Positions 12,455 to 25,128 of a stretch of DNA of 64,000 nt are shown one piece after another (position 1 is the first letter of the stretch; every line of letters begins with the position of its first letter). Both the position numbers and the translations under genes were made by a program. Source of the stretch: Luzula sylvatica (Eukaryota > Streptophyta > Magnoliopsida > Poales > Juncaceae); the NCBI GenBank assembly GCA_946800325.1, contig OX326958.1, forward strand, positions 64,646,366 through 64,710,365, in the 5' to 3' direction. The notes beneath the pieces were generated by a model. That model saw only the letters and a program-made list of their open reading frames with translations. It ran no database searches and was not told the origin of the DNA.

Positions 12455-15400
12455 TGGGCTTAGTTCATTTAATACTTCTTCCTGTACCATCTCTTTTGCA
12501 TCATCCAAATTACTGTCGAAACTATGGTAAGTTTTTGCTAATCCAGGAAACTTTGTGATCAACATCTCGTTGATTTGGTCAACGTATTCGTTTCTTGGTG
12601 TCAGAATTGCATTACTTATGAAACTCCTCGAGTCTTCATAAGTTTGATCCAGTTTCGGGAAGACGTGTTCGAACAAGGAAAGCAAATTAGTTTCCTCATC
12701 TGCGTTTGTTTGAATAATCATGTCTGATGGAATCTTAACAAAATTTTCATAAATTATTTTTTCTGAACCATCACCAATTCGTAATAAATAATTTGCAAAG
12801 TCTGGGTCATCGAAAGCTCGCATATTTTTTGTCAGCTTTATTTTGCGTATATGTGGCCATAATTTAGAACAGACGATGCTGTCAGCTACAATTTCTTCTC
12901 TTGTCCCGCCAGGAATAACCGGCAAGACTTGCCGAAAGTCACCACCGAATACAACTACTTTACCTCCGAATAGTTCGTCGGATTCAGTAATATCTTGAAG
13001 TGTATCATTCAGTGTTTCAATATATTGTTTTTTGACCATTGAAGCTTCGTCCCAAATTATTAACGATGATTCCCTTAATAGACGAGCAAGGCCGCTTTGT
13101 TTCGACACGTTACAACATGTGGTCTGATCAATCGTGATTGGTAGTTTGAATCTCGAATGTGCCGTTCTGCCACCGGGAATTCCCGAAGCGGCTACTCCAG
13201 ATGACGCGGTTGCAAGGGCAATTTTATGTTGCATACGGAGGGTTGCTAATAACGCTCTATACAAATACGTCTTTCCAGTTCCACTGGGCCCATCAATAAA
13301 GAAAATTTCATTTCTCTTATTTTTTATAGCTTCTAGAATTTGATTATAAGCATTTGACTGCTCTTTATTTAGGTGTAAATATGAACTTTTATCCTCCTCT
13401 GGTATCGGAATGTTGAGTTCTTCCAGAAGTTCTCTTTCTAATGGAGATTCGATTTTCTTTCGTTTCGGCACATCCGGCAAGTTGTAATCGGTTGCTTCTT
13501 TTCCCATTGATCCAAGATAATCATGGATATTAGTTAGAACTTTATTCAATACTTCGTCGCTATGAAGGTTTATATCTCTTCTAAAATCTTCTGAAAGATA
13601 TTCATAAAAAGAGTCCCAGAGAAACCGACAATTCGAAGGCTCGCAATAAACAAGTACAGTAGCGAATAGGCGACGCAAGGCTCTTGGCATTTGGAAAGAT
13701 GTAGCCTCGGTCAGACACTCGATAATACTATTATCACTTTCAAGCAGACCTCGATTCTCGGCTGCTTCTCTATAACTTGTATACTTGAACCCGTTAACTG
13801 TGAGAAGATCGTCAAAACTTGTCGGGCCCACAACATGATTTAGTAGCAAGCGCAAATAATATCGCTCTCCTTCGGATGGATTCGCCGCGTTAACACGCCC
13901 GATTACTTTTCTCTTTTTCCTTCTTGTCCATGTTTTGTCATTTTGCCAAACATATTTTTCAGGAAAGTCTCTATATAAAATTTTTCTAGCATCCGGTTCG
14001 ATTTCGTTCATCCTAAAAAACTCCGTTAACATTGTTTTCGAATAAATTTCGTTCGAAATAATATCACCAAGTCTTCCTTTTTCTCTAAAAGTCACAGTGT
14101 GTTTGTTAGGAAGATGCAGCTGAAGTGAAATGACGGGAGGGTACATGTCGTACAATGGAAATGCAAAAATTCTCCACATTGCTTCTGGAGGAGATATCCA
14201 TCTACCTGCTTGGTAACTCGTTATTTCGTCACGCGTGTTTGAATATAGTTGGAAAGCTACACGGTCGTGCCCTTTGTATATGTATTTATACAAATATTTC
14301 ACGGCCTTAATAGAAGAGCACACTTCGACATTAATATGACAATCGAATAATGCTAGAAGTGTTGGGTTGTACGGAACTACCCAAGCGTGATTTAGTTTAT
14401 GCTTTCTCACTTGTATGGATATGCCTGTGTTTCTTCTTTTATATAAAGGATAAGAGTTCGCATTTTTCGTACTATAGTCATTGAACGATTTCGGATATTT
14501 GAATTTGCATTTACCTTTCTCGATCATACATGAGTTTTTCGGGTTCAAATTGCCACAAGGACCGTGCATCATATGATCTATGACCATATGAAATAGGTGC
14601 GGGTTCGATTGTTGGTCTGGTATTTCTGCTGAAACGTACTGATCATATATTTCAGGATTAACGATTTTGTGGCCTTCCTGAAGTATGATGAGAAAGTGAG
14701 CATGAGGTAAACCTCTTTTCTGGAATTCAATCACTTTGACATATGCACATACAGGTCCGAAAAAATGTTTTTTGAACAATATATCCTTCAGTTGCTGAAG
14801 TTTTGAATGAAAAATTCTAGTTGTTAAATCCGGGCGGTTTTGTGCTTCTTCTCCTGTTTTTAATTCGTTTTTTATTTCCGGCCATGACGGATTGCATGTT
14901 ATTGTCAAAAAAATATCTGGTTTTCCATACCGTTGAACTAACGATATTGCATCCATATATCTTTTGCGCATGTCGCGTGGTCCACCGATAAAGTTAGCCG
15001 GCAGAATTATTCTCCTTCCGACCTTTTCTGCAGAGCATTCTCCAGAAATAATACTATCCGCGACACCATCATACAAATCGGCACGAATCCTCGTTTGTTC
15101 GTTTTTGTAATAATCGAGCCGCATTGTTTCAATTTTCATATACATGTCAACTGCATATTGTTGCAGAAGCCTTCCACTATGAAGCACGATAGATCTGCTA
15201 GATTCTCTTATTTGAAATTTGTATGCGTAATATTCTCGACATGACAACTTGTTTTTGCTTGATGTTTTTGATGAACAAACTGAAAACAATATGATAAATC
15301 AATATGATAAATCAGTAAGTTTATTTCAAAAGTATTTATATGATAAAAGATATTCATACAATTACGTACTATCATTTTCTCGTTCAAGCAAGTCCGTAGG

Positions 15401-16888
15401 AGAACTGAAAATAATATTTGTTGGTGCCGGATATCTTGGACATTTGCCTTTTTTTGCAGATTTGTATAGGTTGTTGTGCCATCCGTTTTCTCCATGTGGA
15501 AATAGTAGTGGGTATTGAAGTGGATCATAACATCCGAAGTAGTGTTTTATCATGTGTGAAGTATTGGATTTCGAACGGAGTGCTATGTATCTATCTGTTG
15601 TCGTTGCGGATGAATTTTCGGTCCAAATAGCAGCAACTTGCGAAACTGTGGGTGTATTAAATGTTCGCTGATCTAAACCATCATCACACTTTATGTGAAT
15701 TTCATGGTTATCCAGATTATCAAAATCTTTCATTTGTCTGAAGAATATTCCATATGGGTTTCTTGATAGTGTCAGCATCAACTTCTCAACAACAGATACG
15801 TCGACATATTCATTTTGACGAGTCCGGTTTAAAATCTCATGTTCGGTATCAACGAAATACATCTCTAACGGTGATAATTTTTTCTCTTCAATTCGAGATG
15901 CGCGGATAGTATGGTATATTTGTCCTTGAATACGAAACGTGTAAATCCCTCTATTATTTGTATTGATTGAATTGTCGCACGTCACACCCATAGAAGTGAA
16001 AGCAAACATAGTATTATATATTCTACTATATTTTCTAAATGATTTACATTCCCGTGAATTCGATGTAAATAGGTCATACAATATCGTTGGAATTTCTGTC
16101 TCTTGAAGAACAATACATCCATTCGAGCAGCAAAAGAAATTAGTTTCCCGTTCAAATTTTTTTGCTTTGCAAGAAGAGCATATTGTAGGCGGTTTTAACA
16201 ATAAAGATTCCGTAGGAAAATGATTACCTGAAACCAATTGAAGAGGAAATAAATAGTTAAGAAGGTGAACATGTTTGTAATATTTTTTATAGTTTTGACG
16301 TATAGTAATTAGAGCAATGATAGGTACACAAAAACCGACCACAAATTTGACACGAATACATAAGTTCATGTTTGATTTATAATACTCGGAATGACACAAA
16401 CTTAATGACACAAACTAGTAATTACAACCTGTTGGTTCTTCAATAGATGGTATTCTTTTTCTTTTGTTTGTTTTGTTAGAAGACGAAGCCAAACATGAAT
16501 TGCTTTTACGTGAATTGCTTTTACGTTCAAAAGAAGGGTCCATGTTATCTTTAGTGCTTTTATAAGTTTCCACGAATTCTTGTTCTAATCTACTTATCAT
16601 TCCGAGTATTTGTTCTCGTCGAGGAGTATTTCTTCGAACCGAGGAAGAGTGGACGTATTCTGTCAAAATTATTGAAATGTTATGAAAAATGATGTGTTTT
16701 AATATAAATTTTCTTTTCGTACCATTTTCATCAAATCGAATAGATGAATCACAAATTTCGGATCTCATCTTGAGATACTTCTTTCTTTTGGATTGTATAA
16801 GTTGTTTGTCTCGTTGACGTTTCTTTTCTCGTTGCTCCTTGCACATCGAGGATTTCCATTTTTTGCAATACTCGTCCCTTGATGTCAT
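12455..16888 (-). CDS. Helitron replication initiator-helicase (RepHel), 3'-truncated
   Basis: Exons are 16888-16723, 16659-16429, 16227-15370 and 15279 to about 12455, joined by GT-AG introns of 63, 201 and 90 bp with the frame kept at each junction. Exon 3 carries the Helitron N-terminal region with a cysteine cluster (ICSSCKAKKF) and LQYPLLFPHGENGWH. Exon 4 holds the HUH nuclease (GLPHAHF) and its tyrosine motif KYLYKYIYKG, then a PIF1-type helicase with Walker A GPSGTGKT, Walker B IIWDEAS and GGDFRQVLPVI. This enzyme nicks and unwinds Helitron DNA for rolling-circle transposition. No stop or frameshift interrupts about 1,360 codons, but homology ends after EEVLNELSP, where the last helicase motifs should follow; the reading then runs through an RNase H-like fragment in antisense to a stop at 12344. 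Confidence 0.88.
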
Positions 16889-17310
16889 TTAGATTCTACA
16901 AATTTTAACACGTTACATAATTTGCGTACAACTATTTTGTAAATACGATATTATGATTTAAAATTTACTAATTCAATGTATGGTATAATTGGGTATAAGT
17001 GGTTTCATTTAAAAAAAATGTTATTGTGATTTATTTTGAAATGCATCTCAAATAAATTGGTCTACTTTATGCAGACTTCATCTCTACTTATTTATGGCAA
17101 AAAAAATGAAAATTTATTCAAACCAAAAAGAATTTCAAATTATAACCGAATACAAAAATGATTATTGATTTGGAAAAACTATGAAGTGAACATTACTTCA
17201 AACTTGTTTAATGGACTTCATCTGGCTTTAATATATTTTTTGGCAAAAATAAATTAATTTGGAAAAAAATTGAAATACACTCTGCCCACTATACATAAAA
17301 ATGATTGTTG
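16889..17310. other. AT-rich 5' flank of the RepHel gene
   Basis: There is no gene here. It presumably holds the promoter and 5' part of the Helitron. I could not identify a convincing 5' TC terminus before the duplicated block starts at 17311. Confidence 0.4.
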
Positions 17311-17727
17311 ACTTAAAATATAAAATAATAGTAGATACATATATCAATATATAATTACATGATTTTAAACTAATGATAAAAAAAATAAGTATCTAAACTC
17401 TAATTAATCACAAAAATTGCCGAATTTTCTTGTTGATATACTTCTTTAATTATCCAATTAGACTTGAGTCAAGTCAATTATTGAACAAATTTTGGCTTCT
17501 GTTAATAATTTGACAAGATAATCCCGTGTTTCTTTATAAAATTTCATGTGGATTAATTTTAGATCTTCTCAGGACTTGGTACTCGTCAACAAGTACATTA
17601 CATCATGGCGCAATTTCGTGTGTGCCCCTGCAAAATCTCATATTATCTGGTATATGTATACCCTTAGAAAATGAGAAATTTCATCCATATGACCAGGAAA
17701 TATCAAGTATATCCTGCGCCTCGTTTG

Positions 17728-19015
17728 ATCATTTAAGACATGCATTTTGTATTATTATTTTTAAGTATTAATTTGAACCATTAGATGTAGTGATGGGGTT
17801 TAATCTAATCATTAATTTTTTGTTAGATTTTTTAAAGATCATATTTTGTGTAATCATTTATGTGTTATTATTTTACACCATGTTTTAAACATTCTTAGAA
17901 AGCTACATCATCTTATATTAATGATGTGGCATATTATTATTGGTTATAATCATATTAGACAAAGTCTAATCAATTATTTAACATTTCACAAAAGATTACA
18001 TGATCAAATGTGAATGCAATGTAATATGAAAAGTTTATATATGAAATACTAATAATTTAATATGTAATATTATAAAAAATACAACATATATTAGTATTAT
18101 TTTGGAAATTTAATTTTATAAACCCATCAAACATATTCATTTTATTTTTCTCTTTATTTGGACATCCATATTAGCATAGTTCATACATACCGTTTTTCAT
18201 AATATCAATTTGTAAATATATTATGTAAGAAAATACAATGCAAAAAAAATACGTATTTACATAATATATTTTTAAGATTTTTATTTGCATAAAAGAATTT
18301 TTAAGTATTATTATTTAATTTTTTTTAAAAATTATAACAATAAGAATCTCATATAAGACTAAGTAGATTATATTTGTGTTTTTAAGCAAACAAAACTTTT
18401 TCAAAAAATAATAGAATTAAAAAAAAATTATCCATCTAAATAACTTTTTAAACTTATAAATACCTATCAAATTGTATTGTTATTTTACAAAATGTAAAAT
18501 AAAAAGAAATCATATGATATAAAATAATTTGTATATGTTTATTATTAATTAAATTTTGATATTATTTATTAAATTATTTCCGCTATTAAGTTGTATATTA
18601 TTTTATATTTTCCATTGTATTTTGAATCAATAAAAATTATTACAACTATATAATTAATAACGTCTTACTACATGTGTTGTATAATTCATTATTTTAATAT
18701 TTGATATTGTATGCAATATTGTGAAGAATGATATAATATTTGTTGTTACGTTTTTCGTAAAATTATATTATATGTTATTCTTATATATTATTATATAATG
18801 ACACTAATATAAGTATTATTATTTGATGAAAAAAATGAGATATTTTGTTATCATAATGTAAAATAATTGTAAAACATATGAATAATCATAGATAAATGAA
18901 TTCAAATAACTTTATTTTAAGATGATATTATTAATATTATCACACAAATATATAATTGTATTACGATGAAAAACATAATTTACATACTCGCCGCGTAGCG
19001 CGAGTATTCTCCTAG
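17728..19015 (+). mobile_element. Helitron remnant (5' end deleted)
   Basis: The 3' end is diagnostic: the hairpin ACTCGC/GCGAGT at 18986-19005 is followed by ATTCTC and CTAG at 19012-19015, then T. The same element is complete in copy B (50411-51799), where about 100 bp more remain at the 5' end. It is non-coding and non-autonomous. Confidence 0.75.
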
Positions 19016-19317
19016 TCATTCATAATTCTGAAGTTCAAATAGTGCGGTATCAACACTCCATTAATTTTTGCAATAAAAGTACGTTTGTAATGTTATTATT
19101 TTTTACTAGCACACATTTCAAAATAAGCTTTGACCTGTTTAGTTAACTTTCGTTTATGCAATTAATGCATGTTTACTTCCAACAATTAATGCATGTTTAC
19201 TTCAACAATTGTTAAACTTATGAAGTTCAATTCAATTTTGTTTTTATTGTTTCCTTGAATATGATTGCAAAAAAATTTATATTAATGTTTTGAGTTTGAA
19301 CAAATAATTGAAAAATT

Positions 19318-20060
19318 CGCGTGGTTCCGACCACCCTGGCCCCGCGTGGGCCCGACCCCCCACCCCGGGGCCAAGCCCTCGCTTGGGCCCGACCTCCCCC
19401 CCGGGCCAGGCCCCGCATGGGCCCGACCCCCCCACCGCCCGGGCCAGGCCCCTCGTGGGCCCGACCCCCCACCCCCCGGGCCAGGCCCCTCGTGGGCCCG
19501 ACCCCCCTCCCCCAGGGCCAGGCCCCGCGTGGGCCCGACCCGCTCCCCCAGGGCCAGGCCCCGCGTGGGCCCGACCCCCTCCCGCGTGGGCCCGACCCGA
19601 CCCCCCGAGCCAGGCCCCGCATGGGCCCGACCCCCTCCCCCGGGCCAGGCCCCGCGTGGGCCCGACCCCCACCCCCCGGGCCAAGCCCCTCGTGGGCCCG
19701 ACCCCCCTCCCCCCGGGCCAGGCCCCGCGTGGGCCCGACCCGATCCCCCGGGGCCAGGCCCCGCGTGGGCCCGACCCGATCCCCCCGGGCCAGGCCCCGC
19801 GTGGGCCCGACCCCCTCCCCCGGGCCAGGCCCCGCGTCGGCCCGACCCCACCCCCCGAACCAGGCCCCGCGTGGGCCCGACGCCCTCCCCCCGGGCCAGG
19901 CCCCGCGTGGGCCCGACCCCCACCCCCCGGGCCAGGCCCCGCGTGGGCCCGACCCCCACCCCCCGGGCCAGGCCCCGCGTGGGCCCGACCCCCACCCCCC
20001 GGGCCAGGCCCCGCGTGGGCCCGATCTCCCCCCCCCCCCCCGGCCCAGCCCTACTCGGGC
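19318..20060 (+). repeat. GC-rich minisatellite, ~36-40-bp unit
   Basis: About 18 units of the form GGGCCAGGCCCCGCGTGGGC followed by CCGACCCCC and a C-rich linker form a CpG-dense island in otherwise AT-rich DNA. Because the unit lacks stops, several frames on both strands are open for 130-400 codons (Gly/Pro/Arg/Ala-rich). I regard these as artefacts of the repeat. Copy B has only about 12-13 units. Confidence 0.85.
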
Positions 20061-20248
20061 TGGACCACCCCCCCTCCCCCATGGGCCAGGCCCAACTTGG
20101 ACCGGACCCATCCCCTCCCCTCAGGCCCTGGCCCATATGGACCAGAGCCACCACCTCTCCGCAGGCCCAGCCCATTTCGGCCGGACCCGGCTTGGGCCAA
20201 ACACAAATACACACAATACACACTACACGCACACACACATACCCACTC

Positions 20249-20291
20249 TTACAGAGATACATACCACATACATACAAAGACCCACAAACAC

Positions 20292-20357
<66 letters not shown>

Positions 20358-21547
20358 TGCACATATATACATACAACACAAAAACACACGTCTCTCTCTG
20401 CCCATCGAGTGAAGCTGGTTCTTTGTCGACACACTCTGAAATTTTTGTATTGAGATTCCGCAGTTTTATGTTTGAGTAAATCGATTTGATCATCCATTTT
20501 TTTCATCGCTGCACATTTGAGTGAAAATAAATTATATTGAATAAATATAAAATATATTGGATTATTAAGGGAGAAATAAGATTGAAATTTACCTCTTGGA
20601 CAAGGGTTTGTAATTGATTAAACCCAAATAACCTAAGTCATCAAGTTTGTAATTGATTAACTGTGCCCTATTGGAGTCAGCTCTCCTACACCAAAATGAA
20701 GATAATTAGTTAATATTTTTCTAGAAAATAAATATATAATTTAATTGGTTTGGTTTTGGACCTGACCGAGTTTAATTTTGTTTAGTTTCTGCATCACCGT
20801 TCCTCATTTAAAATCTGATCGTTGCCTTCCAATTTTTGTTTAACTGGTTTAAGAGAATTGGCCTCTATTGGTTCTTAAAATCCTGAAAAGTCATAATGAA
20901 ATCAATCATGTACATGTACAGCACAAAATCCTCTCTTCAATACAAGAAAAGAACCGAAATGAAAAAAGAGGAAGATTAAAAAAATAACCTATTGCCAAGA
21001 AGTGAACGGAGTTGAATTTTGTGACGCTCTAAAGCTCTGTTGCATCGAGATGAAATCTTTAGGCCCGAAATGATCTCTTCGAGGCTGTTCTCAAAGGAAC
21101 TCACCAAATCTCTGCACCAATTGTGAAAATAAATTAGATCGAATAATTAGCAAAATAGATTGGATTCATTTAGAAAGGGATAAAATTGAAAATAACCTAG
21201 TACAGGGGCAAATCCTTCTCTGCTTTTTTGTCTCGTTGTCGTCCAATTCGAACAGGGATAAAAGAGAAGAAATTCTTGTATTAGGTCAATCGAATTCATG
21301 TGCAACTCCCGCTCATCAGGAATCTCGTAAACTACAATCAATCAAAAACATAATCAATAATTATGATCAAGAACAAGTTAAGAAGAAACTAAATACCAAA
21401 GAAAATCGAATTGAAAACAAATCCAACCATTTGCTTGCTTGATTTGGGGGTAATCGAAAAATCATTAATTCTGATATAATACAAACAAATGGAGAAGAAA
21501 CACTTACGTTTCCGTGTCTGTCCAGTAACGAATCCCACGTCAACCAT
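20249..21547 (-). CDS. Predicted five-exon gene of unknown function (copy A)
   Basis: Exons 21547-21508, 21331-21197, 21109-20989, 20685-20633 and 20508-20249 join with GT-AG introns and a continuous frame of 202 codons plus stop. The product opens MVDVGFVTGQTRKLYEIPDE and continues with a hydrophilic, probably helical middle (DLVSSFENSLEEIISGLKI, RALERHKIQLRSLLGN, MKKMDDQIDLLKHKTAESQY). I recognise no family. The last 50 codons are read from the (GT)n microsatellite strand (Cys-Val repeats), so the true C-terminus may have been lost or replaced. Exon 3 uses the second of two adjacent AGs as acceptor. A TATA box and CT-rich leader lie upstream, but the leader also contains two short upstream open frames. 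The copy in block B is frameshifted. It may be a host gene fragment carried by the duplicated DNA. Confidence 0.5.
20298..20353 (+). repeat. (CA)n microsatellite
   Basis: About 28 uninterrupted CA dinucleotides. The matching place in copy B (about 52870-52900) is shorter and interrupted. Confidence 0.95.
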
Positions 21548-21679
21548 GGAAATTGTCCATTGAATAGATCTCAGGGCACGAGTTTAGAGGTCTTCTCGAG
21601 TGCCGATTTCACATTTCGAATCCCTGAGTACGGAATAGAGATTTTGAGTTGGTTGTCGAGTATCTTGGAGAGGTTTCAT

Positions 21680-21820
21680 AGTGGATGTAGGGTTTCATAG
21701 TGGAAAGAGAATAGAGAAGAAGGGAGAGCTGAGAGAAGAACGAGGATTTCTTGGAGAGGATGAATGGAATGGAATGATACGATGAGAGAGAAGATAGACA
21801 GAGGAGTTTTATATAAGAGA
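21680..21820 (-). promoter_or_regulatory. TATA box and CT-rich leader of the five-exon gene
   Basis: On the minus strand CTTATATAAAACTCC near 21820-21806 is followed by a pyrimidine-rich leader (TCTTCTCTCTC repeats) down to about 21700, a typical plant core promoter. The leader holds an upstream open frame beginning MKPYIHYET (29 codons) and a second of six codons before the chosen start at 21547. Confidence 0.5.
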
Positions 21821-22702
21821 AATAATGCTGTGCTAAGGTAAATTATTCTCTAAACTCGGCTTACAATTTAATATAATCACCATATCAGAAAGTCATACTC
21901 AGGTTCTGTCATTAAACTGTGGACCGAGCTCATTTTGTATAACATCGAAATATTAACGTTAGATTAGATTTTTGTTAACGTTTGATTAAGATATTTTTTT
22001 AAAAAAAAAGACCGTTAGAAATAAGATTACTTAGATAATTCGATTAAGATATTTTAAAAAAAATGACCGTTAGAAATAAGATTACTTAGATAATTCGATT
22101 TATTATTTTTTTGAACTATATTTATTTTAGATCTTTGGGTTCTGGATTAATATTAGATTAATATTAGAAATAAATAATTACATCAGTGGGCAAAAAAAAT
22201 AAGTTTGAATTGAAGAGAGCTTACGCACCAAAATTGAAGAGAGAGCTTACGCATCATTTATTTATAATTAAAACGGAATATTATAGGCTAGAATGACGCA
22301 GTTACAAGACGCGCAGAAGCGACCGGGAGAGAACTCGAGTTAGAAGCTCAACTCGTCGAAGCCCGCAGCATTATTCAAGAACAGATATTTTAGTTACTCC
22401 TATAATCGTAATTAATGAGATAATAATAATAATATTATTATTAATTTATGTGCATGCTTCAATAATGTCAAAACATTTTGCCGGTTCAAATAAGCCAAGA
22501 TGTGACACGTTTTATATATTTTTAAATATACTTAAGTTTATTCTGATTGTATTTTATTTTTTATATAGGAGATTGAGTGGACTAGATGGTGACGCGGAGG
22601 CTGATACTAATGTCTGAAGATTATATGTATCTTGGTAAAAAAAATTCCGAATATTTAATACATTATTACTAAAAACGTGTATAATATACCGTTTTAATAT
22701 AT

Positions 22703-23009
22703 AGGGTTCATTTCTCATGTATCCTTCCTAAAAATCAAAATAACATATTTATTTCTCTAAAATTATAAATATCATATTTATCCTTCAGGGTTCATTTCTC
22801 ATGTATCCTTACTAAAAATCAAAATAACATATTTATTTCTCTAAAATTATAAATATCATATTTATCCTTCATAAATTTTACATGTATCAAATTTGTACCT
22901 CCGTTAAGATTTGTATTGAAAAACTAACTTTTATAAATTAAAAGTACTATTCTACCCTTTTCTTTGTTTCTTTCTCTGTTTCATTATTTTGCATAATCAG
23001 AGAGACAAA

Positions 23010-23047
<38 letters not shown>

Positions 23048-24011
23048 CGCGATTCAACAGTTCAACAAGGAAAAATCATAAATTGTTTTATAATTAATAT
23101 TTCTTTCTCCAAAATGCACAAGTTGAGAAAAATCAAAAATTGCTTCTCACAGAGTGTTGTTGACATTGTGGCCGTGCCAACTCCGACATCGCCCTCTTTG
23201 CTTTGGAGAAATAGAATACAGGGGGAAATGGGGAATGTGAGATATGAGTGTTGAAAAATGGAGGTAAAATAATTGGCACGGAATATTAGAAAGAGGAGTT
23301 GAAGAGACATAATTTGGAAACAAGGGTATTTTTGTCTTAAACTTTTAAATTGATAAATCAAATCATGATTAATGTGGGTAATCATGATTAATTTAACAGA
23401 GTTTTTCTATTTTAATTGACGGAATGGACTTAATTTAAAATATCATATTTATCCAAAAACTAAAAACCATCCAATATTTCCGTTAAATACATATTTACCC
23501 TTCTAAAAATCCAAAATATCATATTTACCTAAAGAATATAACACCGTAATCTCATAAATAACAATATAAACACAAAAAATACATGAATAAAATTCCAAAA
23601 AATAATTATTCTACCAATCTCAAATAACAAAAACAAAAATGTAAAAAAATATAGCTTCATTGTAAAAATATAAACTTAATTAAAAATATTATTAAATTAT
23701 AGGACGTGATTTTTTCTTGTCGAGTGAGTAAGAATACATATGTTATTTTTATTGTTGACGGGATAAACACAAAATTTTTATTTTTAAAAGGATAAATATG
23801 ATTTTTTGGAATTTTTGAAGGGTAAATATGCAAAAGGTTAAATAGTAATTTTAAATGTTAACCGTTAATTTTAACGGAAAAATTGGATGATTTTTAATTT
23901 TTGGACAAATATGATATTTTAAATTTATGAAAGATAAATATGATATTTTAATTTTCAGAAAGATAAATATATAATTTTAAATTTAGAAAAAAGATAAATA
24001 TGTAAATCCCC
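22703..24011. mobile_element. Non-autonomous element with long AT-rich terminal inverted repeats
   Basis: The left end (GGGTTCATTTCTCATGTATC onward, with repeated CATATTTATCC) and the reverse complement of the right end (GGGGATTTACATATTTATC onward) are inverted relatives over about 100 bp or more, each with reiterated CATATTTATCYTT units. A (CT)n run sits at 23013-23044. No transposase is present. A clean target duplication was not found, so class assignment (Mutator-like) is a guess. Confidence 0.45.
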
Positions 24012-24682
24012 TATTTATAAAGTCTAAATGGATATATCTGATATGTGATATTACGAGAGTTAATTTGGGCTAATCAAGAGCAATTTCAATTTATTTTTAT
24101 CAAATGACAATTTTACCTTTCTTATTTATGACCACAATTCTCCCATATTTATCTAGTGTGCCACGTCACTTCACATTCACTTCTCTCTCTCTCTCTGTCT
24201 GTCTGTCTGTCTGTCTCAGCCCCTCTCTTCTGAATCTTGGCACCCTTCATCATCGCGTCTCTTCTCTGCGACACGATTGAACATGACATCTTGGCACCCT
24301 TCCTCGACCCGTCTCTTCTCTGCAACACGCACGCCTGAGCATGATTAAAATAAAATTTCTGTATAAATACACTTGCGAAACTATTATTAACATAAGAAAG
24401 ATTGAGATGCAGTCGAAATTTCGGAAAGCAGAGTTGGGTCTAAAATTTCGGAGTGTTCGGGCCTTTCTTAATCAGCTACAATCCCTCGCCATTTTTAATT
24501 TGTATCACTTATTTGTATATGAACTTCATTTTTTCCTTTTAAGATCACAGACTATTTTTTCTCTTTTAATTTTCACGTGTGACAAGAAGAATTGCATGCA
24601 CATATCGTGTTTGACGAAATGCCGAACTGAAACTGAAGATGTGTGACAATGTCGTTCTTCTGTTTTGATTTTCTATTTGAGC

Positions 24683-25128
24683 TTTGTGGGTGATTTTGGG
24701 TGCTGGAGGAGGTATGAGGAACCATGGGACTTCCATCAATATGAAATTCAGCAAGGTATGTCATAATAAATTTAACATCTAGATATGTTAATTGCATGGG
24801 GTGTTAAAAAATACATGTGATTAGAATCCAAATAAGCGATTTCTTGTTGGATTAGAAATCAAGTTGTTCTAGTTTTTCATGCAATCATTTCAATTTCAGA
24901 TCAGCGATTCGATCCACCAGTTTTGCTATGCGAGCCCCAGGGAAGCTGGTTGCCAGAGACCAGATACAAAATGTTCATCCAAAATGACCCATTATGTTCC
25001 GAATATATCGTGGCATAAACAAACTAAACCACAACGAGAGCTTCAATTTCAACCGTGCAATTTGGGCTCGTTCCAAGTACCATCAATCACAGGACAAGGC
25101 TGCAGAATCTTCTCACGCGTGGAAACGT

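Larger units (their letters stand above)
17311..22561 (+). repeat. Duplicated block, copy A (5.25 kb)
   Basis: From ACTTAAAATATAAAATAATA at 17311 to about 22561 the sequence matches 45962-56342 in the same orientation with few substitutions. Copy A lacks 4,133 bp present in B (junction after 17727, B 46379-50511), about 300-400 bp near 22205, and a Helitron that is specific to B. The junction shows TTTG microhomology. Contents: a Helitron remnant, a GC-rich minisatellite, a (CA)n run and a five-exon gene. Confidence 0.85.

Noticed and set aside
12344..15289. PIF1 helicase as a host DNA-repair gene
   Set aside because: The HUH nuclease motif and Helitron N-terminal region in the same frame show it is RepHel; host PIF1 lacks them.
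19227..20493. Long open frames (up to 403 aa) on both strands over the GC-rich repeat
   Set aside because: The repeat unit simply lacks stop codons; all products are Gly/Pro/Arg/Ala repeats and appear in several frames on both strands.
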